From Rhodovulum tesquicola (lineage in GTDB: Bacteria > Pseudomonadota > Alphaproteobacteria > Rhodobacterales > Rhodobacteraceae), in the NCBI RefSeq assembly GCF_024128855.1, contig NZ_JAMYDV010000003.1, positions 162,971 to 226,970 on the forward strand: DNA of 64,000 nucleotides, written 5' to 3'. A model generated the notes under the pieces. The model ran no database searches. It saw only the letters and a list, made by a program, of their open reading frames with translations, and was not told the origin of the DNA. The position numbers and the translations under genes were made by a program. Positions within the stretch are counted from its first letter, which is position 1, and every line of letters begins with the position of its first letter. This document shows, piece by piece, positions 49,528 to 59,379 of this stretch.

Positions 49528-50922
49528 TCAATGAGGCGCAGTCTGCGAGCGGTCATGTTCGAACTCCGGTTCCATGGGGGCCGCACCGAAATCCTGCGGC
49601 TGGGCGTTGTGGGGATGGGCAAGCACGGCATTCGCCACCTCGAAGAGGAAAGCGCGGGTGCCGCGATAGCCGACGCGGCAGGCATCCTGCGCGCCAAGGC
49701 GGTCGTTGATCGGAAAGCCTGCGCGGATCAGCGGCAGGCCGAGAGCGGCAGCGGCGTGGCGGCCATGGGCGTGAGAGATCAGAAGCCTCGCGCCGCCATC
49801 CCGCGCGCCCTCTTCCAGATCGCCCAGATCGCCGAGGACCGCGGTCTCGCAGGGGATCAGCTCTACGATCGGGTTGGCCGCCGAGGTGGTCACGACGGCG
49901 ACCGCCTCGGCCCCCATCGCCGCAAGCGCCGAGGACAGCGCATAGGCAAGATCGGGATCGGCGGCGATGGCGTATTTCAGCCCCCCGGTCTGGAAATGCG
50001 CATCCAGCATCGCGTCCTGCGCCCGGGCGCGGTCGCGCCGGATCGCGGGGGGCGCATCGGTGGTGCCGGCGACACGCATCAGCGCGGCAACGAAGGCGTC
50101 GACCGCCTTCAGCCCGGTGAGCGACGGGAAGACCTGCACCGGCATGTGGCCGCGCTCGGCCAACAGTGTCGCGGCCCCGCGCATGCTCTCACCGATGGCG
50201 AAAGTGACCGCGGATCTGGCCATCGCGGGAATGTCGTCCAGTCGCGTGCCGCCCAGCGACTTGCCCGACCAGTCCTCGGCGAGATGCCCGTCGAGCGAGG
50301 CGGACAGGTCCGGCAGCACGATCGGTTTCAGGCCGAAGGCGCGGATCATCCGGACGATCTCCTCGATCTCGGCGGGCGTCAGATAGGCCGCAGGCAGCAA
50401 GTTCACCTGGCGCAGGTCGGGGTCGCGCCACATCGGGTCGATCTCGGGAACCAACGTGTCGATGATCGCACGCACCGCCTTGGCCCAGCCATCCTCCATG
50501 GCGCCCTCGAAATCGGGGGTCGCTGCATAGACAACCCGGAGGTTTGCGAAATCGGAGCGGCGGGCCATGATGTCGGCCACCTCGCCCCGGATATCCTCGC
50601 CGCTTGTTTCGGTCAGCGCGGTCGAGGCGATTCCGATGAAGCGCGGATCGGCCTTCTTCTTGAGGTTCGCGATGGCCTCCTCGATCTGCTCGGCGCCACC
50701 GAGGATCGTGCTGACCTCGTTCATCGCAGTGGTCTGCAGCGGGATCGCCTCGCGGAAATGGCGCACCATGTGGACCATGGCGAAGGCGGTGCAGCCCTGC
50801 GCGCCATGGAACAGCGGCACCGCACCCTCGATCCCGAGATAGGCCATGGCAGCGCCCAGCGGGGCGCTGGATTTCAGCGGATTGGTCGAAAGCGCGCGGC
50901 GCGGGCGGGTCAGGCGGGCCAT
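49528..50922 (-). CDS. nifN: Nitrogenase cofactor biosynthesis protein NifN
   Basis: 464 residues from ATG 50922. Opens RALSTNPLKSSAPLGAAMAYLGIEGAVPLFHGAQGCTAF, the NifK-like domain start with its P-cluster-type Cys. STALTETSGEDIRG, TPDFEGAMEDGWAKA and INDRLGAQDACRVGYRG follow. With NifE it forms the scaffold on which FeMo-co is finished. Starts one base before the nifE stop. Confidence 0.95.
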   Translation of the reverse strand: MARLTRPRRALSTNPLKSSAPLGAAMAYLGIEGAVPLFHGAQGCTAFAMVHMVRHFREAIPLQTTAMNEVSTILGGAEQIEEAIANLKKKADPRFIGIASTALTETSGEDIRGEVADIMARRSDFANLRVVYAATPDFEGAMEDGWAKAVRAIIDTLVPEIDPMWRDPDLRQVNLLPAAYLTPAEIEEIVRMIRAFGLKPIVLPDLSASLDGHLAEDWSGKSLGGTRLDDIPAMARSAVTFAIGESMRGAATLLAERGHMPVQVFPSLTGLKAVDAFVAALMRVAGTTDAPPAIRRDRARAQDAMLDAHFQTGGLKYAIAADPDLAYALSSALAAMGAEAVAVVTTSAANPIVELIPCETAVLGDLGDLEEGARDGGARLLISHAHGRHAAAALGLPLIRAGFPINDRLGAQDACRVGYRGTRAFLFEVANAVLAHPHNAQPQDFGAAPMEPEFEHDRSQTAPH

Positions 50923-50923
50923 C

Positions 50924-52402
50924 TCAGCAATCCTCGTGATCAGAGGGGTCGTTGGATATGCCCGAGACCGGGCAACGGTCCTTGACCCGCGGGCGGGAAC
51001 CGGCAAAGGCGCGGGCTTCGTCCCAGGGTGCGGGGCGGCGAACATCCTGCCACATGGGGTTGTTCACCGAACGGTCGATGGCGCGCACGAGGTCGATCAT
51101 GCCCATGTAGCCCGCATAGGGTTCATGCTTTTCCTGGTTTACGTCGATCCAGGGCACGCGAGCCTTCAACGCCACGAACTGGCTGCGCGCGCCCGACATC
51201 AGGACGTCGGCCCCCGAGGCCCTGAGCGTGGCGTACATCTCTTTCGGGGCCATGTTGTCGAACATGTGGGTATCCGTCCCCATGATCTCGACCACGCGGG
51301 CCTTGTCCGTTTCGGTGGCCTTGCGGACGCTCGTCCCGACGACCTCCATCCCAAGTTCCTGCAGCGCCGAGACCACCGACCAGCTCTTGTGCCCGCCGGT
51401 GTAAAGCAGCACCCGCCGTCCCGCGACACGCGGCTTGAGCGGTTCGAGCGCGGCGCGGACCCCTGCCTCCTCCTCTGCGATCAACGCCTCGCAGCGGTCC
51501 AGCAGATCGGGTGCGGCGCCGCGCTCGACCAGCATCCGGCACATCGTGCGCAGCGCCTCGGACGTGTCAGAGATGCCGTAGAACGACCCCTCGAAGAACG
51601 GGATGCCGTATTTCTCCTCCATCTTCCGCGCCAGCCCCAGCAGCGCGTGCGAACAGACCAGCATGGTGACGCGCGCCCGGTGCATCTGCGCGACCTGCCT
51701 GTAGCGCGCATCCGCGGACAGCGACCCGAGGATGCGAATGCCCAGCCGGTCCAGGAGCGGCTTGATCTGCCAGAGCTCGCCGGACAGGTTGTAATCACCC
51801 ATGATGTTGATGTCGGTGTCGGTGGTGCGCTCGGGTTCCTGCGTTCCGATCACATGGCGGAACATCATCTCGCCGCCCAGCTTGCAGCCGAGGTTCTTGG
51901 AGCCCGCAAACCCCGGCACGTCGACCGGGATTGCGGGCGTGCCGAACGCCTCGGTCGCGGCCTTGCAGACGGCGACGATGTCGTCGCCGGTCATCGAGGT
52001 CACGCAGGTGGCATAGACGAAGATTGCGGGCGGCGCGTGCTTCTCGACGATCTCGCGGATCGCGCGGTAGAGCTTCTTCTCGCCATGGCCCATGACGATG
52101 TCGAGCTCGGTCAGGTCGGTGGTGAAGCCGGTCTTGTAGAGCATCGGCCCCGACGAGGCCGAGCCGCGGTTGTCCCAGGAATTGCCGCTGCAGGCGAGCG
52201 GCGCATGGACCAGATGGGCCACGTCGACGATGGGCTGCAACGTGATCATAGCCCCGTCGAAGGCACAGCCCCCGGCCGCGGCCCCCGGCGTCAACGGCTT
52301 GGCGCAGCCTTTCTTGCGGTCGGCGGCGGACTTGGCGCGGTTGGTGGCACAGGCCGGTTCCTGGAAGGCGTCCTGAACGGTGGACTTGAGGGCGTCGGAC
52401 AT
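50924..52402 (-). CDS. nifE: Nitrogenase cofactor biosynthesis protein NifE
   Basis: 492 residues. N-terminal Cys pair (RKKGCAKPLTPGAAAGGCAFDGA), LVHAPLACSGNSWDNRG, YATCVTSMTGDDI and GSKNLGCKLGGEM match NifE. It pairs with NifN to receive NifB-co and complete the cofactor with Mo and homocitrate. First gene of nifENX-DUF269-CCE_0567-fdxB, with its own sigma-54 promoter. Confidence 0.96.
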   Translation of the reverse strand: MSDALKSTVQDAFQEPACATNRAKSAADRKKGCAKPLTPGAAAGGCAFDGAMITLQPIVDVAHLVHAPLACSGNSWDNRGSASSGPMLYKTGFTTDLTELDIVMGHGEKKLYRAIREIVEKHAPPAIFVYATCVTSMTGDDIVAVCKAATEAFGTPAIPVDVPGFAGSKNLGCKLGGEMMFRHVIGTQEPERTTDTDINIMGDYNLSGELWQIKPLLDRLGIRILGSLSADARYRQVAQMHRARVTMLVCSHALLGLARKMEEKYGIPFFEGSFYGISDTSEALRTMCRMLVERGAAPDLLDRCEALIAEEEAGVRAALEPLKPRVAGRRVLLYTGGHKSWSVVSALQELGMEVVGTSVRKATETDKARVVEIMGTDTHMFDNMAPKEMYATLRASGADVLMSGARSQFVALKARVPWIDVNQEKHEPYAGYMGMIDLVRAIDRSVNNPMWQDVRRPAPWDEARAFAGSRPRVKDRCPVSGISNDPSDHEDC

Positions 52403-52431
52403 CGGTGACTCCGCTTTGATGAACGAAAGGA

Positions 52432-52448
52432 AGCAGAAAGCGTGCCAA
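52432..52448 (-). promoter_or_regulatory. Sigma-54 promoter of nifE operon
   Basis: Minus strand TTGGCACGCTTTCTGCT; GG-N10-GC, 30 bases upstream of the nifE ATG. Confidence 0.85.
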
Positions 52449-52533
52449 GCCGCTTTCGACGGACAGGTTCACCGACTTTTCAAGGGATTGGACGAATGGC
52501 GCGAGTGTGTCGACGGGACCGATGTCGGGCATT

Positions 52534-52549
52534 TGTCGGGGAAACGACA
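52534..52549. promoter_or_regulatory. NifA upstream activator site of nifE
   Basis: TGT-CGGGGAAACG-ACA, exact TGT-N10-ACA consensus, 86 bases upstream of the nifE promoter. Confidence 0.8.
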
Positions 52550-52579
52550 TGGATCGTTCGCCCCGAGCCGAAACAGACG

Positions 52580-52612
52580 AGGCGCGACCGGCAAACTCAG
52601 CCGGCCGCGCCT
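52580..52612 (-). terminator. Probable nifHDK terminator
   Basis: 13-bp stem AGGCGCGACCGGC/GCCGGCCGCGCCT with one mismatch and a 7-base loop, 70 bases after the nifK stop. The following bases on the minus strand (TCGTCTGTTTCGG) are only weakly T-rich, so it may work with Rho. Confidence 0.6.
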
Positions 52613-52682
52613 GCGCAGTCCCTGAAGGCGGGACTGGGACGGTACCCCGGCGCGGGGACAGGGTGTGCGCCGGGGCCGCCTC

Positions 52683-54221
52683 TTAGCGGGTGAGATCGAA
52701 GGAAATGTCGGTCTCGCCCAGGGTGCCCGTGTCGGTGTCGAGCTTGTCGAGCACGGTATCGAGGATCTTCACCAGCACGTTCAGCCCGCCGTGGTAGCCC
52801 CAGGTGGGGAAACGGTGGTGGTGGTGACGGTCGAAGATCGGGAAGGTCAGCCGGATCAGCGGAATGCCCAGATCGCGCTCCAGATATTTGCCGTAGCTGT
52901 TGCCGATCAGCAGATCCGTGAGCTCGGTCGCCATGATCGAGCGCAGGTGCCAAAGATCCTTGCCGGCCCAGACCTGGCAGCCCTTGCCGAAGGGCGAGGA
53001 CGCCAGCAGCGCCTCCATCTTCTCCTTCCACTCCTTGCTGCCATTGGTGGCAAGGCAATGGGTCGGTTCGCCGCCGGTTTCCATCACGAAGCGGGCCATC
53101 GAATAGACGAAGTCCGGGTCGCCATAGATCGCGTAGGTCTTGCCGTGCAGATAGGCCTGGCTGTCGGCCATCGCATCGACCAGCCGCCCGCGCTCCAGCG
53201 TCAGGCTGTCGGGGATCGCCTTGCCCGACAGCTCCGACATCTTCATCAGGAACTCGTCGGTGCCGGCGACGCCCATCGGATAGTGGAACGAAGCAACGTC
53301 CTGGCCCACCTTCTCGCACAGTTCCAGCGTCTTCCTGGTGCAGTATTCCTGCATCGAGACGGTCGCCTTGGCATTCACGGCCTTCTTCGCCGCGTCGAGC
53401 TTGGTGCCGCCGTCATACATCCGGAACTCGCCATCCGACGGGGTATCGTAGACATCCGACACGTCCGACAGAACCGTGTAGTTCACGCCCATCGCGTCCA
53501 GCATCCGGTTCAGTTCGCGGATATTGCCGACCGCGTAGCCGTCGAAGCCCGGAATGATGTTGACCGAGGCGTTTTCCTTGCGCTTCGCGTCCTTCCAGAA
53601 GTGGCCCAGGATGCCCTTCATCATGTTGTCATAACCGTCAACATGGCTGCCGACGAAAGCGGGCGTATGGGCGAAGGGCACGTCGAAGTCCTGCGGCACG
53701 CTCTCCTTGTCCTTCGCTTGCAGGATGAAGGAGTTGAGGTCGTCGCCGATCACCTCGGCCATGCAGGTGGTCGAGACCGCGATCATCTTCGGCTCGTAGA
53801 GCGCATAGGTATTGGCCAGGCCGTCCACCAGGTTCACCAGGCCGCCGAAGACCGCCGCGTCCTCGGTCATCGAGGAGGAAACCGCCGAGGCCGGCTCCTT
53901 GAAATGGCGCGACAGGTGCGAGCGGTAATAGGCCACGCAGCCCTGCGAGCCATGCACGAAGCTCATCGTGCCCTCGAAGCCCGCGGCAGCGAAGACCGCG
54001 CCCAGCGGCTGACAGGCCTTGGCCGGGTTGATGACCAGCGCCTCGCGGGCAAGGTTCTTCTCGCGGTAGTCCCAGGACTTGGTCCAGTCCAGGATCTCCG
54101 TTACCTGCGGTGCGGGCGTGGCGTTCTCGTACTTGGCCCGCTTGTTCTCGAGCATCTGCTTGTATTCGGGTTCATAGAACAGCTTGTTGTGGTCAAGCAC
54201 CTTGTCTACCGATTGGGGCAT
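52683..54221 (-). CDS. nifK: Nitrogenase MoFe protein beta chain NifK
   Basis: 512 residues. P-cluster cysteines are visible in [37 protein letters not shown] and [28 protein letters not shown] and [26 protein letters not shown] near the C-terminus are diagnostic of NifK. It forms the alpha2-beta2 MoFe protein with NifD. Separated from nifD by 94 bases containing a hairpin. Confidence 0.98.
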   Translation of the reverse strand: MPQSVDKVLDHNKLFYEPEYKQMLENKRAKYENATPAPQVTEILDWTKSWDYREKNLAREALVINPAKACQPLGAVFAAAGFEGTMSFVHGSQGCVAYYRSHLSRHFKEPASAVSSSMTEDAAVFGGLVNLVDGLANTYALYEPKMIAVSTTCMAEVIGDDLNSFILQAKDKESVPQDFDVPFAHTPAFVGSHVDGYDNMMKGILGHFWKDAKRKENASVNIIPGFDGYAVGNIRELNRMLDAMGVNYTVLSDVSDVYDTPSDGEFRMYDGGTKLDAAKKAVNAKATVSMQEYCTRKTLELCEKVGQDVASFHYPMGVAGTDEFLMKMSELSGKAIPDSLTLERGRLVDAMADSQAYLHGKTYAIYGDPDFVYSMARFVMETGGEPTHCLATNGSKEWKEKMEALLASSPFGKGCQVWAGKDLWHLRSIMATELTDLLIGNSYGKYLERDLGIPLIRLTFPIFDRHHHHRFPTWGYHGGLNVLVKILDTVLDKLDTDTGTLGETDISFDLTR

Positions 54222-54288
54222 CTCTTTGGTCCTTTTTCAGGCCCGTCCGCATTCCGGGACGCCAGCCGAAAGGGTTGATGGAGAGGCA

Positions 54289-54303
54289 GGGGCCACAGGC
54301 CCC
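54289..54303 (-). repeat. Hairpin between nifD and nifK
   Basis: GGGGCC-ACA-GGCCCC, perfect 6-bp stem 13 bases after the nifD stop, no T-run. Could protect the nifHD transcript 3' end. Confidence 0.5.
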
Positions 54304-54315
54304 CGCCCGGAGCCG

Positions 54316-55785
54316 TCAGGCCGATTTCTTCCAGGGCGCGTCGAACAGGCCCCAGACCGGGTTGTTGATCGCGAGGTCCATGTCGCGGGCAAAGATCGCG
54401 AAACCGTCATAGCCGTGATAGGGGCCGGAATAGTCCCAGCTGTGCATCTGGCGGAAAGGGATGCCCATCTTCTGCGTCGGGTACTTTTCCTTGATGCCGG
54501 ACCCCACCAGATCGGGGCGGATCGTCTCGATGAACTTCTCGAGCTCGTAGCCCGTGACGTCATCGTAGATCAGCGTGCCTTCCTTGATGTACTCGCCGGT
54601 GCGCTTGTAGTCGTCGCCATGGGCGAACTCGTAGCCCGTGCCGACGATCTCCATGCCCAGATCGTGATAGGCGGTCACGACGTGACGCGGGCGCAGGCCG
54701 CCGACATAAAGCATCACCTTCTTGCCTTCGAGGCGGGGCTTGTATTTCGCCAGAACCTGATCGACCAGGGGCTGGTATCTGGCGATGACCTCTTCGGCCT
54801 TGTCCTGGATGGTCTGATCGAACTTGGCGGCGATGGCACGCAGGCTTGCGGCGATCTGGCTGGGTCCGAAGAAGTTGTATTCCATCCACGGCACGCCGTG
54901 GGTCTCTTCCATGTAACGGCAGATGTAGTTCATCGACCGGTAGCAGTGGATGAGGTTCAGCTTGGCCTTGGGGGCGTTCTCGATCTCGGCCAGCGTCGCA
55001 TCGCCCGACCACGAGCCGACCACGTTCAGGCCGATCTCTTCCAGCAGGATACGGCTCGACCAGGCATCGCCGCCGATATTGTAATCGCCGATGATGTTGA
55101 CGTCGTAGTCGGTCGCCTCGATCGCAGTGCCTTCGCCAGTCAGCACCCAGTCGCGGACCGCATCATTGGCGATATGGTGGCCTAGGCTCTGCGACACACC
55201 GCGGAAACCCTCGCAGCGCACCGGCACGATGGTCTTGGCGATGTCTTTCTTCTTCTTCTTCGCCACCGCCTCGATGTCGTCGCCGATCAGGCCGATCGGG
55301 CATTCCGACTGCACCGTGATGCCCTTGGACAGGGGAAACAGCTCGTTGATCTCGTCGATCGTCTTCTCCAGCTTCTTGTCGCCGCCGAAGACGATATCCT
55401 TTTCCTGGAAGTCGGTCGTGAACTGGAAGGTCACGAAGCTGTCCACGCCGGTGGTGCCGGTGTAGTAGTTCCGACGCTGGGACCAGGAATAGTGACCGCA
55501 GCCGACGGGGCCGTGGCTGATATGGACCATGTCCTTGATCGGTCCCCAGACCACGCCTTTCGACCCGGCATAGGCGCAGCCGCGGATCGTCATGACGCCG
55601 GGCACGGATTTCACGTTCGACTTCACCGTGTCGCATTTCGACACGATCTCGGTTTCACCTTCTTCGACCGGACCGGCCGTGGACAGGTGCTTGGCTCGTC
55701 TTTTCTGAGCCTTTTTCGGGTAGGCAGCGAGAACCTCTTCGATGAGTTTCGTGTGGTCCGCGCCGTCTTCCAGATCTTTTGCCAT
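54316..55785 (-). CDS. nifD: Nitrogenase MoFe protein alpha chain NifD
   Basis: 489 residues. P-cluster ligands in [31 protein letters not shown] and [10 protein letters not shown]; FeMo-co ligands are the Cys in [11 protein letters not shown] and the His in [15 protein letters not shown]. The order and spacing are those of Mo-nitrogenase rather than the V or Fe-only forms. It binds the cofactor where dinitrogen is reduced. Confidence 0.98.
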   Translation of the reverse strand: MAKDLEDGADHTKLIEEVLAAYPKKAQKRRAKHLSTAGPVEEGETEIVSKCDTVKSNVKSVPGVMTIRGCAYAGSKGVVWGPIKDMVHISHGPVGCGHYSWSQRRNYYTGTTGVDSFVTFQFTTDFQEKDIVFGGDKKLEKTIDEINELFPLSKGITVQSECPIGLIGDDIEAVAKKKKKDIAKTIVPVRCEGFRGVSQSLGHHIANDAVRDWVLTGEGTAIEATDYDVNIIGDYNIGGDAWSSRILLEEIGLNVVGSWSGDATLAEIENAPKAKLNLIHCYRSMNYICRYMEETHGVPWMEYNFFGPSQIAASLRAIAAKFDQTIQDKAEEVIARYQPLVDQVLAKYKPRLEGKKVMLYVGGLRPRHVVTAYHDLGMEIVGTGYEFAHGDDYKRTGEYIKEGTLIYDDVTGYELEKFIETIRPDLVGSGIKEKYPTQKMGIPFRQMHSWDYSGPYHGYDGFAIFARDMDLAINNPVWGLFDAPWKKSA

Positions 55786-55809
55786 CTCGGAGACTCCTTG
55801 TTGAGGGCA

Positions 55810-55831
55810 GGCCGGCGGCAGAGCGCCGGCC
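55810..55831 (-). repeat. nifH-nifD intergenic stem-loop
   Basis: GGCCGGCG-N6-CGCCGGCC, a perfect 8-bp GC stem 20 bases after the nifH stop. With no T-run, it fits an mRNA-stabilising hairpin that gives nifH more transcript than nifDK. Confidence 0.75.
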
Positions 55832-55851
55832 CAGGGGAACTTGGCGCCGAC

Positions 55852-57066
<1,215 letters not shown>

Positions 57067-57900
57067 TCAGGCAGGAGTGGCGATCGCCTCGGCCACCGCG
57101 GAAAGCGGCAGGTCCAGCCGCTCGATTCCCAGTTCCTCGAAGAACTTCGCCTCCATCCGCGTCAACTCGCCCTCGATCAGGGCCACATGACCCCGGCCCG
57201 AGCGTTTCGCAATCTGGCGGGCGAATAGGCGCAGCATCTGGTCGTCGAAACGGCAGCCCAGGAACAGGAAGGGCCGACCGGTGCGCCGCGCCTGCACTTC
57301 CTCAGGGATCGGCGACTGGATGTCGATCTCGGTCAGCACCTCGACATAATCGCTGTCCGAAAGCAAAAAGGAATGGCCGGGCCGGATCACCCCGTGGGGC
57401 TTGTAGATCAGCGTCTGCCACGCTGGATCTGGCGCATCGCCCAGAAACGCCCCGGTCGCGTCATAGGCCCGGGTCCAGACTTCGCGCCATTCGCCGTTGC
57501 GGCTGATCCCCTGCACCCAGCCCCAGTTGCCCATCCCCTCCGCCATCGCGGCATCCAGGATCTGGCCGTCATACCAGGCATCCACGATCATCGGTGGGCG
57601 CACCCGCGCCAGCCAGCGATGCAGCGGCCCGGGCGCCGGGCGGTCGGAAAACGCCTCCTGCACGATGCTCTCCAGCGTCTTGCGCAGACGGCGGCTCTCG
57701 ACGAACTGGGCGACCGACCACAGATTGCCCGCGGCGCGTTTCGGGGCGCGGACCCTTGCCTCGATCGCGGCACACAGCGCGGCGGGAGAGGCCGGTTGCG
57801 CCCCCCCCGACATCGCCGCAACGCCCGCGCCGAGATAAGGCACGCGCGTGCCCGCGGCGACCTCGTCGAGAAGCTGCGCAAGGCGGGTTTCAGCACCCAT
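57067..57900 (-). CDS. nif-linked SIR2-like domain protein
   Basis: 277 residues from ATG 57900 (GGAGTAGGGGAG upstream). One SIR2_2-like domain: VPYLGAGVAAMSGG is the NAD-binding GAG motif, KPHGVIRPGHSFLLSDSDYVEVL holds the conserved His, and PFLFLGCRFDDQMLRLFARQI the late FLGxxxDD motif. The strand that normally reads TTNYD/TQNID is IVDAWYDGQ, so the catalytic Asn is replaced. It may bind NAD or ADP-ribose without hydrolysing it. Last gene of the nifB unit, 5 bases after nifT; role in fixation unknown. Confidence 0.8.
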   Translation of the reverse strand: MGAETRLAQLLDEVAAGTRVPYLGAGVAAMSGGAQPASPAALCAAIEARVRAPKRAAGNLWSVAQFVESRRLRKTLESIVQEAFSDRPAPGPLHRWLARVRPPMIVDAWYDGQILDAAMAEGMGNWGWVQGISRNGEWREVWTRAYDATGAFLGDAPDPAWQTLIYKPHGVIRPGHSFLLSDSDYVEVLTEIDIQSPIPEEVQARRTGRPFLFLGCRFDDQMLRLFARQIAKRSGRGHVALIEGELTRMEAKFFEELGIERLDLPLSAVAEAIATPA

Positions 57901-57905
57901 CTCCC

Positions 57906-58115
57906 CTACTCCACCGCCAACCGGCGCGCGTCCACCGTGATCGGCAGCTTCGGCGCCTCGTCGAAGGCCGGCATCTCGAAGATCCAGCCATTCGAGAGCT
58001 TTGCCCAGCCGCCCCAGATCGCCGGGGTTTCGGACTCGACGATCAATTCTTCGAGGTCCTTCTTGGCGACATAGACCTCCATGCCCTTGGGGGTTTCGCG
58101 AACGGTGATCTTCAT
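57906..58115 (-). CDS. nifT: NifT/FixU protein
   Basis: 69 residues: MKITVRETPKGMEVYVAKKDLEELIVE...WGGWAKLSNGWIFEMP, the NifT/FixU family. Conserved in diazotrophs but with little or no phenotype in the species tested. Overlaps nifZ by 4 bases. Confidence 0.94.
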   Translation of the reverse strand: MKITVRETPKGMEVYVAKKDLEELIVESETPAIWGGWAKLSNGWIFEMPAFDEAPKLPITVDARRLAVE

Positions 58116-58390
58116 GGCGCACTCTCCTTGTCGAGGCTGGTCAGCTCGTGCACCCGCATGCCCACGATCGAGCGGCTGTCCACGAATTCGACGGCGTAGA
58201 TGTAGAACTGGTTGAGAAAGGTGCCGATGTCGCGCACATAGCCGACCTCTCCCTTGGACACGACGCGCTCGCCGATCTCGCGGCCGGGCACGGTGCCGTC
58301 ATTGCGGATATGTTTCAGGCAGCGCACCTTCTCGCCGGGCCCGAAGGCGGGTGGGCCGTAGATCTCGATCTCTCGGTCATCGGTCGACAT
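58112..58390 (-). CDS. nifZ: NifZ, MoFe protein maturation factor
   Basis: 92 residues from ATG 58390 (AAAGGGA upstream). EIYGPPAFGPGEKVRCLKHIRNDGTVPGREIGERVVSKGEVGYVRDIGTFLNQFYIYAVEF is the NifZ domain, which aids formation of the second P-cluster in NifDK. Start lies inside the end of the LRV gene (14-base overlap). Confidence 0.94.
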   Translation of the reverse strand: MSTDDREIEIYGPPAFGPGEKVRCLKHIRNDGTVPGREIGERVVSKGEVGYVRDIGTFLNQFYIYAVEFVDSRSIVGMRVHELTSLDKESAP

Positions 58391-59150
58391 CGCTGTCCCT
58401 TTCTGCGGCAAGTTCTCTCAGGCGCGCCGCGGCAGCCTCGCGGACGGGCGCTTCGGAATCGTCCAGAAGGCGCGCGGCCAGTTCGGGTCCGGCGCGTTCG
58501 GCCACCGCGTGGCGAACCCGCAGGTCCGGATCGTCCGCAAGTCGGCTCAGCGCCTCTGGTACCAGCCTTGCGGCCACCGCCCGCCGGACCAGCGGATCGG
58601 GATCGCCGATCAGATGGACAAGCCAGCGCGGCGCAACCCGTTCGGCCACCAGGATCCGGATTTCCGGATCGGGGTCGCGCACCAGCATCGGCAGGACGCC
58701 CGGATCGGCCCGCCGCGCCGCCACCTGGCGGACATGGGCGTCGGCATCATCGAGCAGCGGCACGAGGTCGGCGAAGGGCAGCCGCCAAGCCAGCGCGGCA
58801 CGCACCTCGCGGTCGGGATCTTTCAGGGCCACGCGGGCCTGCGCCGCGGGCAGGCGCAGAACGGCGACCACGCGCACCCCTGCATCCGGGTCGTCAAGCA
58901 GGGGGCGCAGGCGAAACAGGTTCGCCACGCGCGCCGCCTGGGCCCTGGTCTCGGAATAGGGCGCCTCGAGGCAAAGATCGGCGGCGTCGGGATTCATCAT
59001 GAAGAACCGGGCGATCCGAGGCGCGTAGCGATCGAACGCGCAGGACCAGCCGGGACCGCACTGGCGCCCGGCCTTGAGCGCCGCGAACCGGCATTCCGCA
59101 CAATCCAGCGCGTGCCCCTCCCAGTCGGCTGGATCGGGTCCCTCCGGCAT
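58377..59150 (-). CDS. [4Fe-4S]-binding leucine-rich-repeat-variant (LRV) protein
   Basis: 257 residues. The N-terminus holds four cysteines (ALDCAECRFAAL...GRQCGPGWSCAFDRY, residues 14-41), the cluster domain of Azotobacter LRV protein. From about residue 75 on are roughly seven helical repeats of 22-24 residues with a DPDxxVR core (LLDDPDAGVRVVAVLRL, LLDDADAHVRQVAARR, LADDPDLRVRHAVAERAG). Probably a protein-binding scaffold with a redox or structural cluster; encoded after nifB and its ferredoxin in several diazotrophs, function undefined. Confidence 0.9.
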   Translation of the reverse strand: MPEGPDPADWEGHALDCAECRFAALKAGRQCGPGWSCAFDRYAPRIARFFMMNPDAADLCLEAPYSETRAQAARVANLFRLRPLLDDPDAGVRVVAVLRLPAAQARVALKDPDREVRAALAWRLPFADLVPLLDDADAHVRQVAARRADPGVLPMLVRDPDPEIRILVAERVAPRWLVHLIGDPDPLVRRAVAARLVPEALSRLADDPDLRVRHAVAERAGPELAARLLDDSEAPVREAAAARLRELAAERDSDVDR

Positions 59151-59157
59151 CTCGCGC

Positions 59158-59352
59158 TCAGGCCGGGATGCAGGTGGCGGGCACCGGACAGATCTCGGCG
59201 CATTGCGGATTCTCGAAATGGCCTTCGCATTCGCTGCACAGGGCCGGGTCGATCACATAGATGTCGTTCCTCAGCGTGATCGCCGCGTTGGGGCATTCGA
59301 ATTCGCAGGCCCCGCAGAGGGTGCATTGGGATGTGACGATCTTGAAGGCCAT
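59158..59352 (-). CDS. nifB-linked 2[4Fe-4S] ferredoxin
   Basis: 64 residues: [16 protein letters not shown] and [23 protein letters not shown], the extended second motif of nif ferredoxins (FdxN-type; gene names vary). It lies 27 bases after nifB and 7 bases before the LRV gene, and probably reduces NifB or supplies electrons for cluster building. Distinct from the fdxN at 45515. Confidence 0.92.
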   Translation of the reverse strand: MAFKIVTSQCTLCGACEFECPNAAITLRNDIYVIDPALCSECEGHFENPQCAEICPVPATCIPA

Positions 59353-59379
59353 TGGACTCTCCTGGACTTGCCCTGGGGG

